64,000 nt of DNA from Caprella mutica. Lineage: Eukaryota; Arthropoda; Malacostraca; Amphipoda; Caprellidae. Below the pieces are notes generated by a model. The model saw nothing but the letters and a program-made list of their open reading frames with translations, was not told where the DNA came from and ran no database searches. The stretch covers positions 248,001 through 312,000 of the forward strand of contig CANNZV010000337.1 in NCBI GenBank assembly GCA_947561585.1. Reading direction: 5' to 3'. This document shows, piece by piece, positions 46,015-58,199 of the stretch (its first letter is position 1; each line of letters starts with the position of its first letter). A program made the translations under genes and the position numbers.

Positions 46015-46256
46015 AGTCAATTCCACATTCTCAGACACATAAGAAAAATATATAATAGCTAATTATTATTTAACTCGTTATTTTATTTGGTATCCATGAT
46101 AGCTACCTGCAGGTATCATGGATACAAATTAAAATATGAAAGCAAACATAATAAAGTTAAAAATAATACCTGCCAATATCATGGATACCAAGTATAATAA
46201 TAGTTAAATAATAAGTATTATATATTTTTTCTTAATTGTCCCAAAATGTGGAACTG
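46015..46256. mobile_element. Foldback MITE downstream of the GT92 gene
   Basis: gtcaattccacattct at the left and aatgtggaactgac at the right are inverted, and about 57 bp of each arm pair up. The centre holds a second palindrome around ggtatccatgata/tatcatggatacc. Confidence 0.7.
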
Positions 46257-46724
46257 ACCGATAATTAATAACTCACCCTAGCTAATTTTCATATCATCAT
46301 TCCAATAGAAAAGGTGGCATTCCTCATAGGTTAATTTTTCTAGTCGATACTTTCCGCTGATTTCTATTTTTCTTTGTGGTTTCAGTGAAGAAAGTATTAA
46401 GAATTTGGCTAATCTACTCGTGTGTATATTGATGCCTGAAGTTTTGTATTATTTTGAGTTAGGTATTGGTGAATATTCAGATTATTAATAATTTAAAAGT
46501 AATAATTATGATCGTTTTATCTTCATTTGCAGCTATATAGACATCACTGGCATCTAAAACATATCTAAATGTTATTAGTTAGTTACCAATTGCTCAAGTA
46601 AGTACAACCTGCAAAATGATTCAGTTGGTGTTGGTCTCATTTCTACAACATGATTATTAATGTTACTCATCATTTTAGAAAAATATATTTTGATTAATCT
46701 GTACTCTGTGATTCTATTGATTTA

Positions 46725-46935
46725 AATCTAATTTTTATATAATCTAAAATTTTATCTTTTAAATCTAATTTTTATCTAATCTAAAAATTTTATCTTTTTA
46801 AATCTAATTTTTATATAATCTAAAAATTTTATCTTTTTAAATCTAATTTTTATATAATCTAAAATTTTTATCTTTTTAAATCTAATTTTTATATAATCTA
46901 AAAATTTTATCTTTTTAAATCTAATTTTTATCTAG
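46725..46935 (+). repeat. ~37-bp AT-rich minisatellite
   Basis: Five to six copies of aaatctaatttttatataat followed by ctaaaaattttatcttttt, in a gene-free AT-rich stretch. Confidence 0.8.
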
Positions 46936-48164
46936 CTAGTCTAATCATTTGAAAACTAAATTCTGAACAGCTCAATCGCTTTCCATTTTTATCGGCTTCT
47001 GCTAAATTTTAACTGCCACTCTAAAATAGTTCTAGCCAATTAACAGTAATATTCATATCTTGACTAATTTATTTTATTTCTCAATTCAATTGCTCATTTA
47101 AGTAGCTACTAAATGATTCTATTTTTCCAAAACAGCAGCTAATAATTATAATTGTTGTAGCTAGTAGCTATTCGCTGAACTCTTTGGTGTACCTACATTA
47201 GTTCTGACTTTCCATTCAATCTTTCATTCCTGTGATTGTGATATTTGTAATAATTAGACTATTTTAGTTGACTACTTCACTCTTCCACTGATAGAGTTTT
47301 CTAATATTATTATTAGAATCTCTTGAGTAGTAATCTCTCTGTGTTTTCTCATTATTTTTCAACATCTCTCATAATTTCAGTCATGATGTAGTCAAAATTG
47401 TATATTTTTTTTATATGTAGGTAGAATTTATAAAAGATTATATTTTTATTGTATATATCATACCGTGGTTTCTGAGAGAAAAGTCCTACTATAAATATAG
47501 TTTTTGTGTTATGGTAGAAAATGTGTGTCACTTTGTGTAGCTATTCATGTTCAGTCACAGATGTAACTTTTAAAGATTTAGTTATAGGTGTTAGCTTCCA
47601 TGTAGCTATTTAAGCCTCTAAGATAGCTATTTGCTTACTATTAGTTCCTTAACAGCAACTTATTTTGTTATTTAGCATTGTAGTTAATTCCTATCAAAAG
47701 ATTTCTAATTTACTATGTTCAAGTGTGTGCCAAAGCATTCTCTGTGAAAGAATTTAAATAACTATAGTGCATCTTTAATTATTTGATCTACCTGTTCCTT
47801 TGATGGTATATCTTCGCTATTAACACTTTCGATCATAAAATGTATTAAATTAGCTACAGTATTAAAAACAATCTATATAAGTAACTACCTATACATGGAT
47901 CTACTGATTTTAATAGCAAAAATAGTATTTTGGCATCTGAGGTAGCTAGCCGTCAAAACCGAAAGGGTTAAACTCACTTGCTTCTGCTTGTTCTGCCTAC
48001 TTAACTAATGGCTAGCTACTCATGTTAAATTAATTGACAGTTTCTTGATAGACATAAAATCCCCAAAAAAGTAAAGGGTTTCGTTCACTAGGATGAGAAC
48101 TGTTACTTTTTTTCATTTTCGTAATTTTATATTCCCTTTAGCTATAGCGCAGAAATTAATTCAT
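46936..48164. other. AT-rich intergenic sequence, nothing recognised
   Basis: Many gtagctatt/agctagt-like words occur, but no ordered repeat or gene. Confidence 0.35.
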
Positions 48165-48420
48165 CTTGCTCTTCAACTACGAGGTTTTAGATTTGGTAGC
48201 CTCATTGGCGGCTTCATTTACTATCACCTCTTCATTTTCCCCTTCCACCTATGACTGCAGCCACCGGGGCTTGTGTCCCTTTTCTTCACTTTCCTTGGTA
48301 AGTGATTATATTCACGGAGTAGCTTTTCTGAATCCATGAGCATTGTCATCGACGGTGGTAAGTGACTTTGTTCATAGAGCCACTTTCCTTTCTGACTGTT
48401 CGTTCAGTCTTGTAGCTATT
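48165..48420. repeat. Dispersed repeat family A fragment
   Basis: Carries tgctcttcaactac, tttactatcacctcttc, tccatgagcattg, gtggtaagtgactttgttca and ctttctgactg, in the same order as at 51.1 kb. Confidence 0.65.
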
Positions 48421-48479
48421 TAATTTATTTTTGTATATAACTATATGCCTTTCAAACCCTCTACTTAATTATATTTTAT

Positions 48480-48725
48480 TTTGTGTATTAATTCGTGATG
48501 TTGATTTATTTTTTAATTTTATAATGAAGATTTGTATTTTAATTCGTGATGTTGATTTGTATTTTAATTCGTGATGTTGATTTGTTTTTTAATTTTATAA
48601 TGAAGATTTACAGTATAATTATTAGTGATGCTGATATGTACTTTAATTTTATAATGAAGATTTATATTATAATTAGTGATGCTGATTTCACTTTTGTAAT
48701 AATGATTTATACTCCAATTTCTAAG
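48480..48725 (+). repeat. Irregular short tandem repeat (attcgtgatgttgattt)
   Basis: Alternating copies of ttttaattcgtgatgttgat and ttttataatgaagatttata-like units. Frames through it are repeat artefacts. Confidence 0.6.
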
Positions 48726-48759
48726 TGATCTTGATGTAGCTTCTTCTTGGATAACTTCA

Positions 48760-48990
48760 CTGAAACTCCTGAGTTATGAATTATTTGTTCCTTCATAACT
48801 CAAGAACTCAAAAGCACTTCATATCTCTTAGGCACTTGATAGTTTTCTATGATATAGAAAACTATGGTAATTGAGGGGTAACTATGACGCAATTCATAAC
48901 GTAAATCATTTTCTATAATTTAAACATAGAAAACTACTTCATAACTTATGTCCTTCATCACTCGAGTGCTTCATAACTCATGAGTGTTAC
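48760..48990. mobile_element. Foldback MITE with CTGAGTTATGAA ends
   Basis: ctcctgagttatgaa at the left and ttcataactcatgagtg at the right, with an internal mirrored pair gttttctatgatatagaaaac. A solitary related end lies at about 875-945. Confidence 0.6.
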
Positions 48991-49261
48991 AGTATAATGT
49001 TATTTTCTATTGTTTATCTTTCCTATGAATGTGTAGAATATCAATTACATATCTTTGTGATATCATTAAAGTATCTTACTAATATAAATGCTTTTCATTT
49101 TAATTATAGCATATGATTAAAAAAAAGCAAGAGCCTTCTTAAATGTTAACTAGAAAGATTTTTGAGAAAAGCGCTTGTCGCTGTGAAGTGCATTTAGTAC
49201 ATCACAAATGTACCTAATTTTTCACTGTTTACAATTTACAAATAGAAACTTTACTATTATT

Positions 49262-49435
49262 TTAAAATCCGTGTCCCCCAGGGGCTCTATCCTGCGAGGG
49301 AAGAGAAGGGGAGTGGCGTCCCTTGGGCCCCGAACTGATCATGGAGTCACTATCTTTTCTGACTGCTTCCTTCGGTCTTTCGTATTTAATTTCTTGCTGG
49401 AGTCAGTGACATGGCCTTTGATTATTAAAAAGAAA
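49262..49435. repeat. Dispersed repeat family A fragment before the second satellite
   Basis: ccccaggggctctatcctg, ggcgtcccttgggccccgaa, tttctgactgcttcc and gtgacatggcctttga. The first two phrases recur at 62.4 kb. Confidence 0.65.
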
Positions 49436-49555
49436 CAACTAATTGCAATGGTTGTAGATATTTTAAAATTGGTCTGGTAACACGACGAAATATTAGTAAG
49501 ATTGAAAAAATGTAGGAAATAAGAAAACGGTGATTTGTGAAATTAGCATAATGTA

Positions 49556-50394
49556 GTGACTCTTTACTCTGACAGTACATCATCACAGTGACTCTTTTCT
49601 CTGATAGTACATCATCACAGTGACTCTTTTCTCTGATAGTACATCATATCAGTGACTCTGTTCTCTGATAGTACATCATCACAGTGACTCTTTTCTCTGA
49701 TAGTACATCATCACAGTGACTCTTTTCTCTGATAGTACATCATCACAGTGACTCTTTTCTCTGATAGTACATCATCACAGTGACTCTTTTCTCTGATAGT
49801 ACATCATAACAGTGACTGTTTTCTCTGACAGTACATCATCACAGTGACTCTTTTCTCTGATAGTACATCATCACAGTGACTCTTTTCTCTGATAGTACAT
49901 CATCACAGTGACTCTTTTCTCTGATAGTACATCATCACAGTGACTCTTTTCTCTGATAGTACATCATCACAGTGACTCTTTTCTCTGATAGTACATCATA
50001 ACAGTGACTGTTTTCTCTGACAGTACATCATCACAGTGACTCTTTTCTCTGATAGTACATCATCACAGTGACTCTTTTCTCTGATAGTACATCATCACAG
50101 TGACTCTTTTCTCTGATAGTACATCATCACAGTGACTCTTTTCTCTGATAGTACATCATCACAGTGACTCTTTTCTCTGATAGTACATCATCACAGTGAC
50201 TCTTTTCTCTGATAGTACATCATCACAGTGACTCTGTTCTCTGATAGTACATCATCACAGTGACTCTTTTCTCTGATAGTACATCATCACAGTGACTCTT
50301 TTCTCTGATAGTACATCATCACAGTGACTCTTTTCTCTGATAGTACATCATCACAGTGACTCTGTTCTCTGATAGTACATCATCACAGTGACTT
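49556..50394 (+). repeat. Second array of the 32-bp satellite, about 26 units
   Basis: Same unit and orientation as the array at 3.4-6.1 kb. A variant pair (cataacagtgactgtt, ctgacagtac) occurs at about 49806 and again 192 bp (6 units) later at about 49998. The right edge passes directly into family A text (ttttcccttggccctcgaactg region). Confidence 0.95.
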
Positions 50395-50395
50395 T

Positions 50396-50545
50396 TTTCC
50401 CTTGGCCCTCGAACTGTTGTAATTTTGATTCACTGTCTTTTTCATCTTTAACATGTTTATCATTTTTTAACGCTACTTGCAGTTTTAGAGGATAGCGCTA
50501 GGGTTATGCTCTTCAACTACAAGGTCTTAGATTTTGTGTTAGGTA
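50396..50545. repeat. Dispersed repeat family A fragment after the second satellite
   Basis: ttggccctcgaactgttgta, acgctacttgcagttttaga, ggatagcgctagggttatgc and tcttcaactacaaggtctta. The same order occurs at 62.5 kb. Confidence 0.65.
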
Positions 50546-51084
50546 GACTCGTAGGCAGGTTACAGGAACACAACGGGTATGGTAATCAACTGATCGAATC
50601 TAGTTTGACGTGACCACCGGGTGACTTGAAATGGCGACTCTGACCACACTTTGAAACATGGGACAACCTACTAGAACTTAGTCACTTTTAAATTTAATTA
50701 TTTAAACTAGGCATTAGTTAAATTTTATTTTTATTATTTTATTCCTTAATTAATTGTTATTCATAGGAACTACAATTTAGCAGTCAACTAGCACTAGTTT
50801 AGGCTCCTAGGTAGCATATCTTCAAGACCCTATTTAATATAGATAAGTACAATAAAAACACACCTGAATTATATCTATATATTAAACTTTGAGGTTCAAT
50901 CGCCACATTCACCTTTCTTATTCACGAAACCCTTATAAAATGATTTTAAACTTCTCGATATTAACATGCAAATACGAGGAATTTTGAGCCGCTCGGTCAC
51001 AAACAAGAAATGTGTTGCTTTGGTGACGTCATATTTTACTTCGTCAACTAGTTACTATACTCGTTATGTTCCTGTATACCCTGG

Positions 51085-51240
51085 CTCGTTGGCATCCTTT
51101 ACTATCACCTCTTCCTTTTCCCGTTTCGTCACATTTTTCTGCATTTATGAGCATTGCCACTGTCGGTGGTAGGTGACTTTGTTCATGGAGCCAGTTCCCT
51201 TTCTGACTGCTTCTTCCTGTACCTTGTATTTAATTTCTTC
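51085..51240. repeat. Dispersed repeat family A fragment
   Basis: tttactatcacctcttcctt, tatgagcattgccac, ggtggtaggtgactttgtt and ctgactgcttcttcctgt, matching 43.0 and 48.2 kb. Confidence 0.65.
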
Positions 51241-51499
51241 TCTAGCCTCTATATATATTAGAGTAATAAAATGAAGGTATTAACGCACACTTAGCATTAC
51301 TTCGTTAAAGACTTGAAGGGGTTTGAAATCACGCAGCGCATTCTCGAGATTATGCAATTGGAAAAATTAATCTGAATATATGCACTAACTTATCGGATTT
51401 GAGACTTATATACGCCAATCTAACAAATAAGATATATGTTACAACTACTGAACTTATAGCTATTAAAATTTTCAATCTTTCGAATCGAACAAATTGGAG

Positions 51500-51615
51500 A
51501 GTCAAATATTAGAGTAACTCGTCAAATATTAGAGTAACTCGTCAAATATTAGAGTAACTCGTCAAATATTAGAGTAACTCGTCAAATATTAGAGTTACTC
51601 GTCAAATATTAGAGT
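51500..51615 (+). repeat. 20-bp tandem repeat (gtcaaatattagagtaactc)
   Basis: Six nearly identical direct copies. Confidence 0.85.
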
Positions 51616-51715
51616 AAGGGCTCGAACACACTACAAGCGCGCCATTAATGTTGTTTGGTATTCGTATGCAGAGACGCTTGGCTGTTCACACTGCAAGCTT
51701 AGCGGCGTGTACTAC
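51616..51715. mobile_element. Fragment of the same GC-rich MITE family
   Basis: ctcgaacacactacaagcg followed by ccattaatgttgtttggtat and cgcttggctgttcacactgc, matching 1690-1840. The right half is missing. Confidence 0.6.
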
Positions 51716-52404
51716 TAGGCGTCTCTGACTCTCTTTTTTTTTAGTTCAATGTAACGGAAACCTATAAAATTTACACATTTTATTAACTAAATATTACTGT
51801 GACAACTCTGTCAGACGATGTACACTGCACATTGGATCCGCATGGCATGATCAAGTTAATACGACTTATTTAAATACTTCAAAGATTTTCTTACACCGAA
51901 ACATGAGATTAGTATCCAAATATGATTTAAGGTGCTTGCTAATATATACCTTATCAAGTAGGTATATCAATCGAATTAAAAAATTATAAACATGTTTTTA
52001 GGGAATATAAGGCATATTCTGAAGATATTATTGTCACTACCCTAGTAATAACAAAGTAACACTTCTTAATTGTGTCTTCTGCCCAATTTTTTTCTAAGCT
52101 CAATTGTTTGGGGCCCAATTATCGGTGCACCACTAATGTGTAGCATAGATACCAAGTTAAAGTGAAAATTAGGGATACCCGGCAATAGTCAACTTTATTG
52201 GTGCATACTCCAATGTCACACGAGCGTTTTTGCATCGTTTTCAACGGTCCTAAAGCGTCGCGTAACATGGATACATATAAAATGGGTTTAACAACATATC
52301 CAGAAATGTTCGTGTTACATATCAACATTCCGTGAAACCAAGTTCCACTGAGGTATGCAATTTTATACTTGCATTCAGTCTTAGAGCATCTCCAACTACT
52401 TTAA

Positions 52405-52985
52405 AGGTCCTCTCCAGGCTCTGGGAAAAAAATGAGTTTATTACATAATATTATAGAACTAAGGTCTACGATCATTATTCTGCAAACCGCATACAATTCG
52501 GTTCAGTATATATTTTACTATTTACTTTTAAAGTTTTTTAATACTCTGTGAGCAACAATCGAGCGAATCTCCAACCTGACGCTGAGAAAGAAGATTGTAC
52601 ACTCTTTGTTTTGATTTCAAACTTAGATTTTTAAACAAACAATGCGTTTTTGGCCTTCTTTTAAGATATTAATTGTTTCTAAAAGTATATAAACGTTTCT
52701 ATAATAAGTTTATCCAAATTTAAACCTTTAAACTAATAATAAATAGATTTATTAAACCAAATACCTAGTTGATAATCAAAACAAATGGTGTACATTCTTC
52801 TTCTTCAGACTGAAAATAAGAAAGTCGGAAGTAAAGTAGGTTTTGTAGAGTTTGGATTATAAAAATCTTTAAAAGCATATAAAATTAAAAATATGCTATC
52901 AAATTTGATGGGATTTGCATTAAAATGATAAAAAACATTAGCCTCGTTGATTTAAGTAATAAAAAAATTTGCTTGGAGAGGACCT
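52405..52985 (+). mobile_element. TTAA-flanked foldback MITE, family B copy 4
   Basis: 581 bp, ends AGGTCCTCTCC and GGAGAGGACCT, TTAA at both borders. Very similar to copy 2, which suggests relatively recent activity of the family. Confidence 0.85.
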
Positions 52986-53602
52986 TTAAGAATAAGTAAT
53001 AGTCATGTCATGGTTGTTTCGACATTGCATCTATGAAAGAGGTTAAATTTAGTTTTGATTTCTGTGCCTGTTAGTATTACAGGTACAGGTAATTTCTAAT
53101 AAATATATGTCTTTAATAAATAATTATATCTTATAAATAATTATAATACTAATTAATTTGTGCCTCTTTTTCAATTTCAATGCGTCAATTTTCTTGGTTT
53201 GGTACGATAATCTTTGTCTTTGGGATATCCCCACATAACAAAGTGCATTTGCCTTGTTTTTAATGGAAAAACATTGTCTTTATAATAGGAAATTCTTCAG
53301 GTATATGGGGATTATGGTTCCCTGATATTCTTTATGGCCTGTTTCTTGAAGTTTGCGATTCACTTGGTGCGCGTTATCAGCGTTTTTTGGAGAATAATGG
53401 TCATGAATTTGAACATTTACGAAATTAGTTCTTCAATCATATTTGTCTTCTTGTACTCAAAGCTATTCCATTCCAGTCTGTTTTTATAAATACATGTTTT
53501 CTCGTTCAAAGTGTAAATCACACTCTGCATAAGATTCATAATATCAAACCATTCTCGCTATAAATCTCCCTTCCAGATAATACACTATTTTCTAATTTCA
53601 TA

Positions 53603-56600
53603 ATGGATAATGAGCATTTTGTTGTCAATCAGTACGATAAGCTGTTGGTGATTGAAGTGAATAGACCAGCGAAGAAAAATGCCTTCACACCGCAAGTAAG
53701 TTTCATATATTCTAAACTAACTTATTTACTATAGACCACCAAAGTAGAGTGAGCGTCGTTCCAACTTAGCTCATCAGCGAAATATTCCTATGCTATTCGT
53801 ACGGGGATAAAAATAGGGTTAATAAACATCTGTATAGCTGACGATTTACTTAATCTTGGAAAATTTTAATTCGACATTTGAATGCATAATCTCTAACATC
53901 ATTCATTGTTGTAAAGGTTATTGAAATTTAATTTGAAATGAAAAAGTTATCAGTTATTTAAGACGTTCTCTGTGGTCTCTTCGAGATTCTGTGCACCATT
54001 TTTCTCCAAAGAAATGAGCAGAAACGCCACACAACTACAAAACGTCTTAAAAACTTCTAATAAAAAGTTATATTAAAGCCACTTCTTATAAAAAACGAGC
54101 ATATTCTTGTAACTTCCCATTGGCACTTTGTATTTATATCTTACAAGCTTAATAAGTACAATATAAATTCAAATGACACTTTGTTTTCAGATGATAGAAT
54201 GGCTGACGAGTAAACTGACTGCTGTGGCTGCAGATGCTAATGTTACAGCTGTCGCCATTACTGGAGTGGGAGACTACTTCACCTCTGGCAATGACTTGAA
54301 CAATTTCTTCACCAATGACGGGTGAGAGAAAATAGAAACTTTCTGTAGATTTGAGTCGTAAGATAAATTCTAGATGTTAGTTTCTATATTTTGTTATTAG
54401 AATACAAAACAGAATAAATATACAAAACAATTCATGAATGTTACTTTTTTTTAATTTAACTTATCGAATAGAAACTTTCACAAGGCCAGTTTAGCTTTTT
54501 CATATTTTGACTGAAATGTGAATAAACTTATTCGGAAACTTCTATAATAAAATGTTATGGAGCTTTGAAATCTCTAACTCCGTACGTTTGTGTTCATAAT
54601 ACTTGTCACCAAATCTGTATACCAACGCCATCTAGCGGTACAACTGACTGTTTATCCCATTCTATAAACCCTAATTTCTCAGCAGATTTATTATATTTCC
54701 AGAAAGTTTTCAAATAATGTACGGTATTATTAAAAGTTATTAATAAAAGTATTAAAAATTATGTATAACGATTTTGTATTTCATTTTTGATAATATTTTG
54801 CGAATTTTAATAATTCGTTTATTTTGTCTTCATCGTAAGAGTTTATTTCTAGATTATTGTGTAATAATATAATAATAACCTTTACACTGTTTAAAAAAAA
54901 TGTATATTTCAATGACAAACCCAATTTGAAACAAACTTTCGTGACTTAATTTCTCTTAATTTCTTTTTCTTTAGCTTTAATTCAGATAATGTGGAAGAAT
55001 TACTGGAATATGGCCGAAATCTTTTCCAAAGGTCAGTGAATTACCTTTTCTTATTTTCTTCAGATCTTTTAGGATATATGGAAAATGTCTTCAAAAATTA
55101 CCCAATTTATGTAATCTAAACAATTCATTTCAGGGGAAAATGACATTTACCAAATACAAATTAAAAACCGGGTTAACATTTTTACATGCTATTTTTAAAA
55201 CCGCATCAAATATTTAATGTTTTTTTTCATAATGCCATCTGGTAACATATAAATAAAATAAACATGCAATAATTGGTTCATTAATGAATATATGTGCTAC
55301 CATTATTATGACATTATTCCTATTTATTTACTTATTTTGCCAATATATACGGCTACAGACTGGGCTTGATTAGATACTTGCTAACATTTTCTAATCCTTA
55401 TACCAAATTTTTTCAACAATATTTCATTATTAATCTATCATTGTTTTTTCTTAGCTTGGTGCAGAGTTTCATTGACTTCCCCAAAGTGTTGGTATGTGTT
55501 GTGAATGGCCACGCAGTCGGTATGGGAGTCACTCTACTGCCCCTCTTTGACTTCGTGTATGCCGTCCACACAGTGAGTTAAAGGAGAATTAAACTCCTAA
55601 CTTCACTAAAAAATCACAAAACAATTAAATTCCCTAATTTATTAAATCCTATATTCATTGAAAGTTTTAGAATATCTAATTCAGACCAGACTCTTAGTTG
55701 ATCATTTTGTGCACTGTACCAATATTGTAACGTTTAGTTTAACTTTTTTCCAAATATAAAAATCTCAACACTAAATAATACGTTTACTCTGAAATACTAC
55801 TAGCTAGTTTCTATTATCTAGGTAACTACCTAGTAGTAACCTAATATCATCTACCTACATACTAAATATCTTTTAAATATCACCTACTCTACATACAATT
55901 ACATACTATATTTTTTGTATCACCTATACATAAACATCAAAAAACCTTATATCGCCTGCTTATTAAATACCTGATATTACCTAACTACTAAAACTTAGAT
56001 CACCTAAGTACCTACCAACTTATAAATCTTTTTATTACCTACCCATTTACATACCTACCTGTTAAGAAAATTATATGATATATCACTTACCTAGTAATAT
56101 CCTATAGCAAAGACCAATTACTAAAGTGTAAATTTAATGATGATATTGCTGTATAGCCACCTATTTTCAGGCAACATTCTGGACTCCTTTTGTGGCTTTG
56201 GGTCAAGTTCCCGAGGGCTGCTCATCTTACACTTTTCCCCTTCTGATGGGATCTGCCAAAGCCAACAACATTCTTCTTGGTGGCACAAAAGTTCGTGTGC
56301 TTTGAGATATTAGTAAAGTATCACATTTCTAAGCTTTGATCTAAGAATGGTGCTGAATGGTTTTGCGGTCCTCTACCATGAATAGGTCTTTTCCTTGTGC
56401 ATAATTTGTCGAGTTGTAAAACGTACAGATAAATGAAGGAAACTTAGTTTCTCCATGCAGTTCTCTATTGTTTTAATCTATACGGATAATGTCCTTCATT
56501 ATTTTGCTGTTAACCACATGAAGTTCGATTGCATATATTTGTATATTATATACTTTTAAAGATTTTTATTATCAATACACTACATAGTCGGTTTCATTCT

Positions 56601-57965
56601 TGATAACTTTTTGTTAAAATAAATGATGGAGTCGAGTGTCAGCTATATTGGTATAATATATTAAATTTTAGAGCAAGTACGTAGTAAATTGGAAAGAAAA
56701 CGAAAGTATAAATTTTTATTTACTCGAGGTTACATCATCAATTTATGTTTAATAAATTCTAGTCGAAAAAAAAGAGCGTACGATCTGTTCCTACTAGTGT
56801 TGCACTCAGATTATCAAAAATTTCAAAGAATAGAAAATAATACACAATAATTATTAATGATCCAAAACTTTGGTTCTACAATAGTATGTGATAAATTATT
56901 TTATTTTATTTATCCTGGCTGAGGACCTTTAGATATATTCATCCAGTTACTCAGAGCGGTAGAATGTTCAATTGAGGCTTTTAGATTTTTAAATATTATC
57001 TTTAAAATAGTTGATCTGATAAAACCATATGAATTATTCATATTTGGTTAAACTACATTATTGATAATCCAGATAGAAACACAAGAAGCCAAGTCCTGCG
57101 GTTTGATCACTGATGTTTTCGCAAGAGAAGATTCAACTGAACTTTGGAAGAAGATACAGAATCTTTCTAATATTAGTTGTCCTGAAGCTCTCAGTCACGC
57201 TAAAGTTTTGATGAGAAGTCACATCAGAGATAAACTGACTGAGGTGAGTCGGTAACCTATCTAATTCCATCCTAATTAACTACATAAATTCCAATTAAAC
57301 TACCTAAATACCTTATGAACTGCCTAACTAATAATTTTATGAACACAGTAGTACAATTGAAGAGCAAATAGGATAAAAAAAACAATGAATGCGAGTAAAG
57401 GATCGTTGTTTTACCTTTACTTAAAACGATACTTTCCAGTGAGCCCACCCAGTGTCAGTTATGTATACGAACTAGCATTTTCGTTCTGAACCCTTTAAGT
57501 GACGGTACCATTTTGGGTACCTAATATATTATGTATTTGTTGTCGCCTCAAATGTAAATAAGATGACTGTATTAAAGAATAAATCAGCTCGCGTCATAAA
57601 ATATTAAGGAGAATTTTAATGTAAAATTCAATTGCATAAAAAAAAAAAAATATGCACTCAATTTCGAAAGGAAGATCGTTAACGCGAAGCTGCCCAGTGA
57701 TACGTTCCAGTGACCCTGAAAAATATAGATGTTGGATTGATTCTTTTCAGTACTTGTCCTTCAATTATTGGAATAGCTTAAGAATTATTGATATATTAGG
57801 TTCAAATAAGTTATTTATCCGAAGCATTGCGTGTCTCTATAAGACTAACTAACGGTTCTATCTTTTCAGGTGAATGCAGCAGAATGTTCAGCTCTAAAGA
57901 TAAGATGGGCATCTGAAGAGTTCATGCAGAATCTTTTCAACTACATGAAGAGATCTAAACTATAG
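53603..57965 (+). CDS. Peroxisomal enoyl-CoA delta-isomerase 2-like (ECI2/PECI type), 7 exons
   Basis: Exons 53603-53695, 54191-54321, 54975-55031, 55455-55572, 56171-56290, 57073-57243 and 57870-57965 give 261 aa in consistent phase. It is a crotonase-fold enzyme: the first oxyanion-hole strand is [11 protein letters not shown] (~60-70), the second is [13 protein letters not shown] (~110-122), and [11 protein letters not shown] carries Glu148, the acid/base residue of the ECI2 group. The C-terminus is SKL, a type 1 peroxisomal targeting signal. The reaction is shifting 3-cis or 3-trans enoyl-CoA double bonds to 2-trans for beta-oxidation of unsaturated fatty acids. Unlike human ECI2 it has no N-terminal acyl-CoA-binding domain; the crotonase part alone is complete. 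Introns hold a MITE-like insertion at 56.4-56.9 kb. An additional upstream exon cannot be excluded. Confidence 0.92.
56366..56934. mobile_element. Diverged family B-like MITE in intron 5 of the isomerase gene
   Basis: GGTCCTCTACCATG near the left end and GGCTGAGGACCTTTAG at the right, about 570 bp apart, with the same internal layout (gcgtacgatctgttcc, cttttaaagatttttat). Confidence 0.45.
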
Positions 57966-58199
57966 GGTGTAATTGTTACTATTGTAGAGGTGTAGCTTAA
58001 CTGTAGGGTGTAATTGTTACTATTGTATTGTTACTATTGTTTGGGCAAATTTTTGATATTTGAATTATTTTCTTCATGGATGACGTTTAGTGATCTTGAA
58101 GTTGTTACTTGGAAATTTCTACTATAGGATAGAGAAGTAAATAACATCAGTTGCTGAGAGTAGTTTCTATAGTTGTCATTGTTTCTATTGTTGTAATTG

